Under the pieces are notes generated by a model. It was not told where the DNA came from. It saw only the letters and a program-made list of their open reading frames with translations, and ran no database searches. Below, piece after piece: positions 37,247 to 45,793 of a stretch of DNA of 46,262 nt. The stretch's first letter is position 1, and each line of letters begins with the position of its first letter. This DNA comes from Levilactobacillus hammesii DSM 16381 (lineage in GTDB: Bacteria; Bacillota; Bacilli; Lactobacillales; Lactobacillaceae). Location: NCBI RefSeq assembly GCF_001434395.1, contig NZ_AZFS01000052.1, positions 1-46,262 on the forward strand, given 5' to 3'. The translations under genes and the position numbers were made by a program.

Positions 37247-38497
37247 TTATTTTTGATCACGCAGAATCCGCCGCAACCAGTCTAACGCCTGCATCACGGA
37301 CCGTTCCCGGATCTTTGCTCTGTTTCCCGTCAAGTGCAGTTGCTTCGCCTGGGGCGCCCGATCACGTTGTGCCAATCCGAGCCACACCGTGCCGGCCGGT
37401 TGCCCTTCCAACGCATCCGGACCGGCCACGCCCGTAAAGCTAACCGCAAAATCCGTGTCTAATTTCTGGCGAGAGCGTTCGGCCATCTCCTTGGCGGTCG
37501 CCTCACTAACCACGCCGTCCGTCGCGATCACCGCTTGTGGAACCCCCAGTAGGTCATGTTTGGCGGCGTTCGCATAGGTCACAAATCCCCCCGGGAAGAT
37601 TGCAGAGACCCCGGGGACATCCCCGAGCGTACTTTGAAACTTCCCCGCGGTCAAGCTTTCAGCGGCCGTAATCGTCAAGCCACGGTCAATCAGTGTGTTA
37701 ACCACAACCTGAGCCAAACTATTGTCGTCACCATACCCGTAGAGATAATCCCCAACGCGGTCTTGAATCGTGGCCGTCATCTGATCCAGCAAGTGTTGAC
37801 CAGCCGTCTCAGAAGAGGCAGCCGCCGTCAAACGAAGCGTGACCTCATTGACCTTTGCGTACGGTGCAATCGTCGGGTTCGTCTGCTGATCAATCAGATC
37901 GGCAAGTTGCGTGACCAGCTCTGCTTCCCCAATGCCGAAGAACCGCAGTACGCGTGAGACCAGAAACTCTTGCCGGTGGTAAGCCGCCTTAAGTCGTGGC
38001 AACGCCTCGTTTTCAAACATGGGTTCCAGTTCACTGGGTGGTCCGGGCAGTAACATGAGGTCAGCCCCATGAGGATCCCGATAAAATGACCCCACAGCCA
38101 TTCCAGTCGTATTCTGGAGTCGTTCACTCCCAGCTAGATAAAGCGCCTGTAACCGGTTGTTAGGCGTTAATTTCTGCCCCGTTGTTGCAAAATGTTGTTG
38201 AATCTTTGCCATCGCTGGCTGATCCTCAACGAGTTTGACCCCCAACAATTGGGCCACCGTCTGCTTAGTCAGATCATCTTTAGTTGGTCCCAAACCACCG
38301 CTGATCACCACTAGATCACTCCGCGACCGCGCCTGATTCACCACGTCCGTCAGTCGGTCGGCGTTATCACCGACCAAAGAATGGTAATAGACTTCGATCC
38401 CCGCATCTGCCAATCCCTGTGCAATATAAGCTGAATTCGTATCAACGACCTGGCCCAGCAGGATTTCCGTTCCCACCGCAATAATTTCTGCTTGCAT
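37247..38497 (-). CDS. cinA: Competence/damage-inducible protein CinA
   Basis: 416 residues. N-terminal molybdopterin-binding-like domain (GTEILLGQVVDTNSAYIAQ; ISGGLGPTKDDLTKQ) and C-terminal CinA/PncC domain (TAAESLTAGKFQS; GFVTYANAAKHDLLGV; TGVAGPDALEGQPAGTVWLG). The family has NMN deamidase and/or ADP-ribose pyrophosphatase activity; cinA-recA is a conserved pair. GGAGGGG precedes ATG 38497. Confidence 0.96.
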   Translation of the reverse strand: MQAEIIAVGTEILLGQVVDTNSAYIAQGLADAGIEVYYHSLVGDNADRLTDVVNQARSRSDLVVISGGLGPTKDDLTKQTVAQLLGVKLVEDQPAMAKIQQHFATTGQKLTPNNRLQALYLAGSERLQNTTGMAVGSFYRDPHGADLMLLPGPPSELEPMFENEALPRLKAAYHRQEFLVSRVLRFFGIGEAELVTQLADLIDQQTNPTIAPYAKVNEVTLRLTAAASSETAGQHLLDQMTATIQDRVGDYLYGYGDDNSLAQVVVNTLIDRGLTITAAESLTAGKFQSTLGDVPGVSAIFPGGFVTYANAAKHDLLGVPQAVIATDGVVSEATAKEMAERSRQKLDTDFAVSFTGVAGPDALEGQPAGTVWLGLAQRDRAPQAKQLHLTGNRAKIRERSVMQALDWLRRILRDQK

Positions 38498-38597
38498 GTT
38501 ACCCCTCCTGGAGGTTCCTTAACTTAACTCCGTAAAAAAGTCGGAAATATTTGTCAAAACCTCAATATTTTTTAAAAGTTTATTTCTCATTTGCTGT

Positions 38598-38675
38598 GAC
38601 ACGAGCCAACCTCAACGATTGCCGCCAAGGATTGCACGCTTTCAGTGACGCATTCAACAACCCCTGACTCGTGTC
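38598..38675. repeat. Inverted repeat in the cinA-pgsA gap
   Basis: GACACGAG (38598-38605) and CTCGTGTC (38668-38675) form an 8-bp perfect closing stem around 62 bases; CTATTTTTTG follows on the plus strand. It could be a small RNA end or a structured element. The rest of the 325-bp gap holds a TTGACA (38552-38557, minus) without a good -10 before cinA. Confidence 0.35.
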
Positions 38676-38782
38676 CTATTTTTTGACTACAGTTCCCAGC
38701 ATACCACCGGATGGCCAAATTGGCCGCCAATTACCTTTGAAAATTGCCGAGCAAAGACCGGTCATTTCGGTCCTTAAGCCAA

Positions 38783-38816
38783 GACAACCCCCGTCGCTCA
38801 AGCAACGGGGGTTGTC
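38783..38816 (-). terminator. Probable pgsA terminator
   Basis: A 12-bp perfect stem GACAACCCCCGT / ACGGGGGTTGTC with a 10-base loop, 6 bases after the pgsA stop. The T-tract on minus (TTGGCTT) is weak. Confidence 0.65.
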
Positions 38817-38822
38817 AAAACT

Positions 38823-39410
38823 TTATTCAGCTGATGAGTCCGCGAAGACTTGCCGGTTTTGCACGAAATAGTCGATTCCCGAGTAAATCGTGAAGAACAA
38901 GCAAATGTAGAAGAAGATCAGGGCCATTGGCACGTTAATCGCACCAAATCCAATATTATTCAGCAGTAGCAGAATGATCCCAACCATCTGCGTCGTCGTC
39001 TTAATCTTACCCGGCCAAGCCGCAGCCAGGACACGGCCACCCGTCTCAACCACAATCAGACGTAAACCAGTAACCGCCAGTTCCCGGCAAACAATGATGG
39101 CCACGCCCCAGGCGGGAACGGCACCCATGTTCACCAACAAGATAAAGGCCGTCATCACGATCATTTTGTCCGCCAGCGGATCAGCGAACTTACCAAAGTT
39201 CGTGACCAAATGTTGGCGCCGCGCAATCTGACCATCCAAGAAGTCCGTAATTGAGGCCACGGCAAAGACGATCGCCCCGAGAACCTGCGTCACGGGAATG
39301 GTGGTTCCTAGCCACACAACACTTCCCCACTGCAAAGGCAGGACCAGTAACAACAGAAAAATAGGAATCAAGATGATACGCATAATGGTTAAGCGATTTG
39401 GAACATTCAC
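38823..39410 (-). CDS. pgsA: CDP-diacylglycerol-glycerol-3-phosphate 3-phosphatidyltransferase
   Basis: 195 residues, polytopic membrane enzyme making phosphatidylglycerol-phosphate. The CDP-alcohol phosphotransferase motif D-x2-DG-x2-AR-x8-G-x3-D-x3-D is complete in DFLDGQIARR...GKFADPLAD (about residues 58-83). I start at GTG 39410 (MNVPNRLTIMR) because AAGGAGG lies 8 bases upstream, inside the longer frame that begins at 39431. Confidence 0.95.
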   Translation of the reverse strand: MNVPNRLTIMRIILIPIFLLLLVLPLQWGSVVWLGTTIPVTQVLGAIVFAVASITDFLDGQIARRQHLVTNFGKFADPLADKMIVMTAFILLVNMGAVPAWGVAIIVCRELAVTGLRLIVVETGGRVLAAAWPGKIKTTTQMVGIILLLLNNIGFGAINVPMALIFFYICLFFTIYSGIDYFVQNRQVFADSSAE

Positions 39411-39439
39411 AACGTTTTCCTCCTTAAACATATCTCACG

Positions 39440-39476
39440 AAAAAAGCGCGCCAGTCGCAACGGACCGACCCGCTTC
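39440..39476 (-). terminator. rodZ-like gene terminator
   Basis: On minus, AAGCG..GTCGGTC pairs with GACTGGC..CGCTT (G-U pairs and one mismatch), then six T residues, just after the stop at 39481. Confidence 0.7.
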
Positions 39477-39480
39477 TACA

Positions 39481-40416
39481 TTATTTAAATTCTAGAGTAA
39501 CCGTCTGAACTTGGCTAGTCGTGCTCGTGCTGGAGCTCGTCGTAGTCGTGGTATCAGAGGTTGAACTGCTTGAAGCCGCACTCGTAGCGGTTGCCGACGT
39601 GAAGTCAAACGTCTTGCCGTCAACCTTAACCTTGGTTTCTGGGGCATTCCCGAACTTAAAGGTCACACTGGTTGCGGAGCTTGGAATGGTCATCGTGTGT
39701 GACGTTGACGAAGACAGCATCCCCTGCCAACTCGTGGCACCATTAACCGTCACTGAAGCCCAAGCACTGCCACTAGCAGATAAGGCAACCTTTGGCTTGG
39801 AAGCCGCGTTCTTCATTTCCCAAGTTGAGCCCGAAGTCGTCGTGCTTAATTGCTTGAAGCTAGCCGTCTTCTTCTTGGAAGAGGACTTCGATGACGTGCT
39901 GCTCGACTTCGATGAACTGCTGCTTGAAGTCTTGTTGGAGCTGCCAGAAACACTGACCGAACTACTGTCAACGTTATCTTTCTTGGTACTGCTCCCATTA
40001 TGAGAAGCCGCCACCCAGATTCCGACCAATACGACCAGCACCACGATGACAATCCCAACCACGGGAATCGTCCGCCGTAGCTTGACGTAGCGGTCATCGA
40101 CCTTACGTTGTTGCGAACGTGTCTCCGGATTGTTTTCATTAACCTTATCCACATATTCTTGTGTCTGGGTACTAGGTAACGCACTATCAAATTGCTTTAA
40201 CAGTTCAGCCCCATCCAAATCGACCATGTCAGCGTACTGCTTAATAAAGGCCCGCACGTAGAAATCGCCGGGAAGTTCATCAAAGTTTTGATCCTCAATC
40301 GCAATGAGGTAACGCTTCTGAATCTTAGTCGTCTGTTGCAAGTCGTCTAACGTAAAGCCCTTAGCGATCCGGGCATCACGCAGTGTTTTCCCCAATGTTA
40401 TTTTATTTTCACTCAT
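39481..40416 (-). CDS. RodZ-like helix-turn-helix membrane protein (YmfM-like)
   Basis: 311 residues. N-terminal HTH (TLGKTLRDARIAKGFTLDDLQ, given in part; about residues 6-70), one membrane segment (about 113-133, VVGIVIVVLVVLVGIWVAA), a Ser-rich linker with Lys (about 150-185), and a C-terminal DUF4115 beta domain (about 190-270). A second Ser/Thr tract follows. RodZ links MreB to the cell-wall elongation machinery. Gene position before pgsA matches Bacillus ymfM-pgsA. The Ser tracts suggest an extracytoplasmic spacer. Confidence 0.9.
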   Translation of the reverse strand: MSENKITLGKTLRDARIAKGFTLDDLQQTTKIQKRYLIAIEDQNFDELPGDFYVRAFIKQYADMVDLDGAELLKQFDSALPSTQTQEYVDKVNENNPETRSQQRKVDDRYVKLRRTIPVVGIVIVVLVVLVGIWVAASHNGSSTKKDNVDSSSVSVSGSSNKTSSSSSSKSSSTSSKSSSKKKTASFKQLSTTTSGSTWEMKNAASKPKVALSASGSAWASVTVNGATSWQGMLSSSTSHTMTIPSSATSVTFKFGNAPETKVKVDGKTFDFTSATATSAASSSSTSDTTTTTSSSTSTTSQVQTVTLEFK

Positions 40417-40453
40417 TTTTAATTCTCCACCTGTTCAAAATTTCTCTACTAGC

Positions 40454-40483
40454 AGTATAGCATAGGCATCCCGTCATTTTCAG
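40454..40483 (-). promoter_or_regulatory. rodZ-like gene promoter
   Basis: On minus, CTGAAA (40478-40483), 18 bases ending TGC, TATACT (40454-40459). Confidence 0.45.
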
Positions 40484-40613
40484 CGACAGGCCCCAGAATT
40501 CATGATTTAACTGTTTCTTAACTAAAGGTTTAAAGATGAAGCATCCACCATGTCCCAGTATTGGTCAGCATTTGCGCCATTAAATTCGCCTAAGTTGGCC
40601 GCACTCCGGCCGT

Positions 40614-40703
40614 CAGGGATTCCACCTGCTGTGGGGACGCTTCCGCCTGGAAGGTCGCCAGTCTTCTCGCTCGGCTGGGGCCATTCCAGGCCTCCTCCGG
40701 TTA
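40614..40703. repeat. Structured intergenic element C
   Basis: CAGGGATTCCACCTGCTGTGG (40614-40634, first 20 bases shown: CAGGGATTCCACCTGCTGTG) matches element B at all but two positions over this stretch. GGCCTCCTCCGGTTA (40689-40703) is identical to B. Between them are a GGGGAC..CTTCC/GGAAG..GTCGCC hairpin and a GGGAT/ATTCC closing stem. The right end includes the ymfH stop codon. Confidence 0.7.
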
Positions 40704-41990
40704 GGGCAGAATCGTATAAACTGTCTGCTTACTCTGCGCCAAGAAATCATGGGCAGCCGCCAACAGTTCGTCAAAACTCAGCTGTTCCAAGACCGCTAAC
40801 TCATCGAAAATCGTGGCCTCATCAAATAGTGGGCCATCGTACTGGTTCGCGATCCCCTCAACTGAATTAATGGCACCCACGATCCGGCCCACCGCTTCCC
40901 GCTTAACCAGGTCAAACTGTGGTTTAGCCGCTGCCAATTGAGCCGGGGCGTCCGTTAAGATCGCCGTCAACTCGCTGGCAAACTGCTCCGGCTGGTCGGT
41001 ATCCCCGGCCAATTGGGCAAAGTGCGCGCCCCGCTGGACTTGGAAGTCGTAGCCAAAGCTATCGTCAATCACATTGGCATCGTAGAGACGAAGATAATTA
41101 TCGCTGGTATCGTTAAAGAGCAGGTCAAACATGAGCGATACCGCCACGCTATACCGCAGCCCTGCCCGACCGGCGGGAATAGTATCAAACCCGCGTAGGC
41201 CGATGCTGACCTTAGGCCGTGAAACCGTGAGCTGCCGTGTGGTTGTGGCGACAATATCACTGGGTTCAGCCTGAGGCGATGGTATCCGCGTAATTGGCTC
41301 ATTGGGCGCAAACGTCTTGCCCGCCTGATTAGCCGTAATCCAGGCCAACGTCTCTTCTGGATCCAACTGCCCCACTACAATCAAACTCATATTACTAGGA
41401 TGATAGAAGGTGTTGTAAGCCGCATACAGGTCATCGGTCGTGATTTGATCAATTGAGTCGACCGTCCCCGCAATATCAATGTGTAGGGGTTCCTTGGGAT
41501 ACAAGTGCCCAATCATCCCAAAGTAGCTCTGCCAACCCGGATCATCATCGTACATCTGAATTTCCTGGCCAATGATTCCCTTTTCCTTGTTCACCGTCGC
41601 CGGCGTAAAGTACGGGTCCTGCACAAAGTCGAGTAAAATTTCTAAATTCTCTTTCAGATGGCTGGTAGTCGCAAATAAGTAGCTGGTCTGCGTAAAGCCA
41701 GTGAAGGCATTCGCACTCGCCCCATACTTCCCAAATAAATCGAAGGCGTCGTGATCCTTCTTTTCAAATAATTTGTGTTCCAAGAAGTGGGCAATTCCAT
41801 CGGGGAACCGCACCGCTTTTTGCTGACCACGCGGTACGAATTCATTGTCCATGGCCCCGTAATCCGTCGTCATGATGGCAAAGGTCTTGTGGAAACCGGC
41901 CTTGGGTACCATTAACACTTTAAGACCGTTGGTTAAGGTCGTTTGGTAAACCGTTTCGCCTAACCGGTCATACTTTTTCTTACTTAGCAC
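40701..41990 (-). CDS. ymfH: M16 metallopeptidase-like protein YmfH
   Basis: 429 residues, M16 family. The inverted zinc motif HFLEH (HxxEH) is present near residue 75 and is followed by the usual downstream acidic region, so this partner looks catalytically able. I start at GTG 41990 (MLSKKKYDRLGETVYQ) with GGAGGTG upstream; the longer frame to 42005 would put the ribosome site inside the gene. The ymfF-ymfH pair is conserved in Bacilli; in Bacillus it has been linked to EF-P modification. The natural substrate is unknown. Confidence 0.9.
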   Translation of the reverse strand: MLSKKKYDRLGETVYQTTLTNGLKVLMVPKAGFHKTFAIMTTDYGAMDNEFVPRGQQKAVRFPDGIAHFLEHKLFEKKDHDAFDLFGKYGASANAFTGFTQTSYLFATTSHLKENLEILLDFVQDPYFTPATVNKEKGIIGQEIQMYDDDPGWQSYFGMIGHLYPKEPLHIDIAGTVDSIDQITTDDLYAAYNTFYHPSNMSLIVVGQLDPEETLAWITANQAGKTFAPNEPITRIPSPQAEPSDIVATTTRQLTVSRPKVSIGLRGFDTIPAGRAGLRYSVAVSLMFDLLFNDTSDNYLRLYDANVIDDSFGYDFQVQRGAHFAQLAGDTDQPEQFASELTAILTDAPAQLAAAKPQFDLVKREAVGRIVGAINSVEGIANQYDGPLFDEATIFDELAVLEQLSFDELLAAAHDFLAQSKQTVYTILP

Positions 41991-43260
41991 CCTGCGCACC
42001 TCCATGTAAACAATACGTCGCCTGCAGGGTCACCTGTTGGGCGACCCGTGTGACATCAGCAACGGTAATCGCATCCAGCTTTTCCTGCCAGGATGTCAGT
42101 GGCTCATGTAAATGGGTCAACTGGGTGTTGAGTAACCCTGTTAACCGCCGCTGTGGACTATCCAGCGCAGCTAACCGCGCGTTCAAGAGACCCGCCTTCA
42201 CTTCGGTCAGCAGTTTCTCAGACAGCTCGCCGTTTTGCATCGCCGTTAATTGCTCCGCGATAATGGCTTCCACACGTTGCTGGTTCTCCGCCTGAATCCC
42301 CGTCTGGACGCTCAGCGTTCCCGTAAACGGATTGTACCCGCTGCTAGCGTAGTAGGCCAAGCTGGCCTTCTCACGCACATTGGTAAACAGTAGGGACAAC
42401 GGGGTGCCCCCAAAGGCCGCATTAAAGACCACCGCCGCCATAAAGTCAGCGTCATCGCGATAGATTGGCAGTTGATAAGCCAGGTTCAGTTTAGCCTGAA
42501 CCACGGGTGCTTCGTCGTCACCAACCTGCACGTGGTCGCGTAACGACCACCGGTAATACGGCGTGTCGTCGGTAATCGTGCGATCGGCTAATGGCCAGTC
42601 CGCGATAGCGGCCTGTGCCCGTTCTTCAGTCACGTCCCCGACCACGGCAACGTGGACCGCATCGTGGGCCAACATGTCATGATACGTGCTGAGGACGTCC
42701 GTTGCCGACAACTCATTTAACACGTGAATATCACCCAAAGCACTCATCGCCTGCGTGGGCTGTCCCGTAAATAGAAGTTCCTGCAATCGGCGGTTAGCCA
42801 AATATTGTTTGTCATCATCTAATGACTTAATTGCGGTTAATAAGTTTTGACGTTGTTGCGTAAACGTCGTGGGATCAAAGTTCCCCTTTGGCAGTAACGG
42901 CGCAAATAGGACTTCCTTTAATAGCGCCATGCCCTGTTCAAACAGCGGCTGTTGTGTCCAAAAATTGTTGAGGTACTGCTCATCAACTAGCGAGCACGTC
43001 AAACGAATCACGTGCTTGGTCCCCAGCTTAATGACGCTAATGCCAAAGCTAGCCCCATAAAGCCGCGATAATTCGCGGGCCAAGGCCGTCTGCGTTGGAT
43101 AAGCTGCCGTGCTGGTTTCTAACACCTGAGCCAATAGTGCACGAGCAGTGATGGCTGTGGCCTGCAATGGGGCCACAAAGTCCACCTTGATTCCAATTGT
43201 CTTAAATTGTTTCGTGGGCAACAAGTCCAAGGTTACCCCGTCTTTTATGCGAAAGTGCAC
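41980..43260 (-). CDS. ymfF: M16 peptidase-like protein YmfF (no zinc motif)
   Basis: 426 residues, M16 fold. The site corresponding to HxxEH is not present (the matching region reads LSRLYGASFGISVIKLG), so it is probably the non-catalytic partner of YmfH, as in other paired M16 proteins. I prefer GTG 43260, 9 bases after GGAGG; the TTG at 43266 is only 3 bases away from it. It overlaps ymfH by 11 bases. Confidence 0.88.
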   Translation of the reverse strand: MHFRIKDGVTLDLLPTKQFKTIGIKVDFVAPLQATAITARALLAQVLETSTAAYPTQTALARELSRLYGASFGISVIKLGTKHVIRLTCSLVDEQYLNNFWTQQPLFEQGMALLKEVLFAPLLPKGNFDPTTFTQQRQNLLTAIKSLDDDKQYLANRRLQELLFTGQPTQAMSALGDIHVLNELSATDVLSTYHDMLAHDAVHVAVVGDVTEERAQAAIADWPLADRTITDDTPYYRWSLRDHVQVGDDEAPVVQAKLNLAYQLPIYRDDADFMAAVVFNAAFGGTPLSLLFTNVREKASLAYYASSGYNPFTGTLSVQTGIQAENQQRVEAIIAEQLTAMQNGELSEKLLTEVKAGLLNARLAALDSPQRRLTGLLNTQLTHLHEPLTSWQEKLDAITVADVTRVAQQVTLQATYCLHGGAQGAK

Positions 43261-43300
43261 GTGCAATTGCCTCCTCTAGCAAAATACTAATCGGTGTTTA

Positions 43301-43329
43301 ATTCTAAAGGAACCGCGCGTTAAATACAA
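43301..43329 (-). promoter_or_regulatory. ymfF-ymfH promoter
   Basis: On minus, TTGTAT (43324-43329), 17 bases, TAGAAT (43301-43306). Confidence 0.5.
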
Positions 43330-43449
43330 GCAACGACTGCGGTGAATTACGGGTTATAACACCCATTAAACAACCCGATGACGCCTCAGTGGTGGTTAAC
43401 AATCTCACCCGGACATTCTCAATCAACTTTTTTACGGCACCTCCTAACT

Positions 43450-43480
43450 AAAAAACTCGCCGCCGACAGGGCAACGAGTT
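43450..43480 (-). terminator. Terminator of the amino-acid ABC operon
   Basis: On minus, AACTCGTTGCC / GGCGGCGAGTT (11 bp, two G-U) followed by TTTT, right after the stop at 43486. Confidence 0.85.
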
Positions 43481-43485
43481 CTTAA

Positions 43486-44340
43486 CTATTTAGTCTTCAG
43501 CAATGGCGTATCCACATGGCTACCGAACCATTTTTCATTAATCTTCTGTAACTGACCGTCCGCTGCCAATTTTTTCAAACCGGCATTAATCTTTCGACGC
43601 ATGGTCACATCACCCTTGCGCATCCCCACGGCAAACTTTTCCTTAGGGAAGCTGCCGACCGTAACCCGGTAGTCACCGGGGTGAGCCTGGTGTTTGATGT
43701 AGTAATTGGCATAGGTGCTATCAATCAATAACCCCTTAATCCGCCCCACATTCAAATCAATGAAGGCATTGGTAAAGGAATCGTAAGTCACGGCATCGTG
43801 ATTCTTGATACGATTCTTCAACAGCTTGGGATAGGTGTCAATATCATTAGCGCCAGACGAACCCGTCTGTGCCCCTAGCACCTTGCCCGTCATGTCTTTA
43901 TAAGAAGTAATGTTATTCTTCTTCAGCGTCACCAACACCTGATCGTTGTTCAGATAGGTATCCGAGAACGCCACCTGTTTGGACCGCTGCGGCGTGATTG
44001 AAAAACCATTCCAAATGAGGTCAATGGTCCCGTTGTGAAGCTCCGTCACGTTCATGTTCCAGTCGATGGATTGGAAATCCACTTTGATCCCGTACTGTTT
44101 AAAGACGGCTCGAGCTAAGTCGATATCGTACCCGACCAGCTGACCGCTCTTTTCGCGGAATCCCATAGGCACAAAACTATCATCCAACCCAATGACGACC
44201 TTCTTTTTCTTTTGAATGGTCGACCAGGTATCCTGCGTATTTGCCCGCTTCGTTACATTCGTGCCACAGCTTGCCAAAGTGACCGTTAGCCCCATCAAGA
44301 GGACGACCAACGCGATCCAACGAATCTTTTTAATGGTCAT
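43486..44340 (-). CDS. Amino-acid ABC transporter substrate-binding lipoprotein
   Basis: 284 residues. Signal peptide with lipobox LASC (Cys25), so a membrane-anchored lipoprotein. The family-3 solute-binding signature is GYDIDLARAVFKQYGIKV (about residues 69-86), with FSITPQRSKQVAFSDTYL following. These features fit polar amino-acid binding (glutamine, cystine, histidine or similar); the ligand cannot be read. It is last in permease-ATPase-binding protein, under a tandem T-box. Confidence 0.93.
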   Translation of the reverse strand: MTIKKIRWIALVVLLMGLTVTLASCGTNVTKRANTQDTWSTIQKKKKVVIGLDDSFVPMGFREKSGQLVGYDIDLARAVFKQYGIKVDFQSIDWNMNVTELHNGTIDLIWNGFSITPQRSKQVAFSDTYLNNDQVLVTLKKNNITSYKDMTGKVLGAQTGSSGANDIDTYPKLLKNRIKNHDAVTYDSFTNAFIDLNVGRIKGLLIDSTYANYYIKHQAHPGDYRVTVGSFPKEKFAVGMRKGDVTMRRKINAGLKKLAADGQLQKINEKWFGSHVDTPLLKTK

Positions 44341-44354
44341 TGCGTGGTTCCTCC

Positions 44355-44990
44355 TTACTCTTTGGGTTCAACGCGTAACATCTGATCGGCAATAGATTCC
44401 GCAAACGGGATATCGTGGGTGACGACGATCTGGGTCATGCCTTCACGCTTCAACTTCAAGATGATCTCTTCCACTTCGCGGCGAAGGTCGGGATCCAACG
44501 CCGATGTGGGTTCATCGTAGCACAGAAGCTTGGGGTGCATGGCCAAGGCGCGGACGATGGCTACCCGCTGCTTCTGACCCCCAGAAAGCTCATACGGGAA
44601 CAGGTCGGCCTTGCCACCTAGGTTCAAACGTTCGAGTAAGGCCTGGGCTTCCTTTTTGGCCTCAGCGGCGGACTTCTTCAAGACCATCGTGGGCGCCAAC
44701 ACGACATTTTGTAAAACCGTCAGATTGGGGAAAAGCTGGAAATCCTGGAACACGACCCCAATCACGGCATCGTTATCCCGGTTCGTTGCGGGGTCAAAGG
44801 CTTGGCCGTCCAGTAGGAATTGCCCACCGTCAACCATTTCCAATCCGCTAATGCACCGGAGTAACGTGGTTTTACCGGCCCCGGAAGGCCCTACGATCGT
44901 CAAAATCTGACCATCGTTCACCGTTAAATCGACTTGATCCAAGATGGTTTTGCCATCAAATTTTTTGGTAATCCCTTTAAGTTCTAACAT
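44355..44990 (-). CDS. Amino-acid ABC transporter ATP-binding protein
   Basis: 211 residues. Walker A GPSGAGKTT (about 34-42), Q-loop VFQDFQLF, ABC signature LSGGQKQR (about 131), Walker B LLCYDEPTSALDP and switch His in VTHD. It is slightly shorter than typical GlnQ-type proteins (~240). It lies 14 bases before the binding-protein gene and 18 after the permease. Confidence 0.95.
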   Translation of the reverse strand: MLELKGITKKFDGKTILDQVDLTVNDGQILTIVGPSGAGKTTLLRCISGLEMVDGGQFLLDGQAFDPATNRDNDAVIGVVFQDFQLFPNLTVLQNVVLAPTMVLKKSAAEAKKEAQALLERLNLGGKADLFPYELSGGQKQRVAIVRALAMHPKLLCYDEPTSALDPDLRREVEEIILKLKREGMTQIVVTHDIPFAESIADQMLRVEPKE

Positions 44991-45008
44991 GAGTCAACCA
45001 CCCTTTCT

Positions 45009-45650
45009 CTAACGCCAGTAACTGTAGTGTTTTTCTAATCGCTTTAAGACCAACGTGCAGACAGCCGTCAACAGTAAGTAAATCACGCCGACCAGCAGCA
45101 TTGGAACCAACGTCACGTCGCGTGCCATGGCCACATTTCCGGCCCGTAACAGGTCACCTAACCCGATGACGTAAACCAATGAGGAATCCTTGACCAGATT
45201 AATGACTTCGTTACCGATTGACGGTAAGACGATCTTAACCACTTGGGGAATCACAATCTTACGTAGCGTTTGCCACTTCGTTAGCCGCAACACCCGGGCA
45301 CTTTCGTACTGACCAACTGGAATGGCTTGCAGGCCCCCACGGAAGATTTCAGCGAAGTAAGCCGTGTAGTTCAAGATGAAGGCGAAGAGCGCGGCATCAT
45401 ACCGATTGAAGACGATGCCGATGATAGGTAACCCATAAAAGACGAAAATTAATTGCAATAACAGTGGGGTTCCTCGCATCAACCAAACGTAGATGTTAAT
45501 TAACCACGTCAACGGCTTAAATCGGGTAATCATTCCTAACCCGACTAAGATCCCCAACGGTACGGAGATAATCAACGTCCAAAAGAATATGGATAACGTC
45601 ATTCCGGTTCCGGAAATCAGTGATGGTAAAATCTGACTTACATAGTGCAT
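45009..45650 (-). CDS. Amino-acid ABC transporter permease
   Basis: 213 residues, about five membrane segments. HisMQ-type permease with the coupling-helix signature YFAEIFRGGLQAIPVGQYESARVLRLT (about residues 92-118, given in part elsewhere). GGAGGAG precedes ATG 45650. First gene of the operon. It probably acts as a homodimer because only one permease gene is present. Confidence 0.95.
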   Translation of the reverse strand: MHYVSQILPSLISGTGMTLSIFFWTLIISVPLGILVGLGMITRFKPLTWLINIYVWLMRGTPLLLQLIFVFYGLPIIGIVFNRYDAALFAFILNYTAYFAEIFRGGLQAIPVGQYESARVLRLTKWQTLRKIVIPQVVKIVLPSIGNEVINLVKDSSLVYVIGLGDLLRAGNVAMARDVTLVPMLLVGVIYLLLTAVCTLVLKRLEKHYSYWR

Positions 45651-45675
45651 AGCAATTCTCCTCCTTCTTCAACAC

Positions 45676-45793
45676 AAAAACGCCCTCTTAAGATTTCTCT
45701 CAAGAGGGCGTTAATCACGCGGTGCCACCTCATGTACTCGGTGCCGCTCACGCCACACCGACTCACGGAGTTCCTCACAACACCCATGAAAAT
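45676..45793 (-). promoter_or_regulatory. Proximal T-box unit, apparently without Stem I
   Basis: On minus, T-box AGGTGGCACCGCG (45718-45730) is followed by a 10-bp terminator stem (45680-45689 / 45702-45711) and TTTTT. Only about 60 bases separate it from the previous terminator. They hold one hairpin (CGGTG..GCACCG), too short for a normal Stem I with specifier loop. The bulge base is C (UGGC), fitting a G73 tRNA. Confidence 0.8.

Noticed and set aside
39521..40003. 160-residue plus-strand ORF rich in Val/Leu/Glu
   Set aside because: It is the shadow of the Ser-rich part of the rodZ-like gene, whose repeated codons keep the opposite strand open.
45638..45787. 49-codon minus-strand ORF spanning the proximal T-box and overlapping the permease start
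   Set aside because: No ribosome site, and an open run of this length is expected by chance at this GC; the region is explained as T-box leader.
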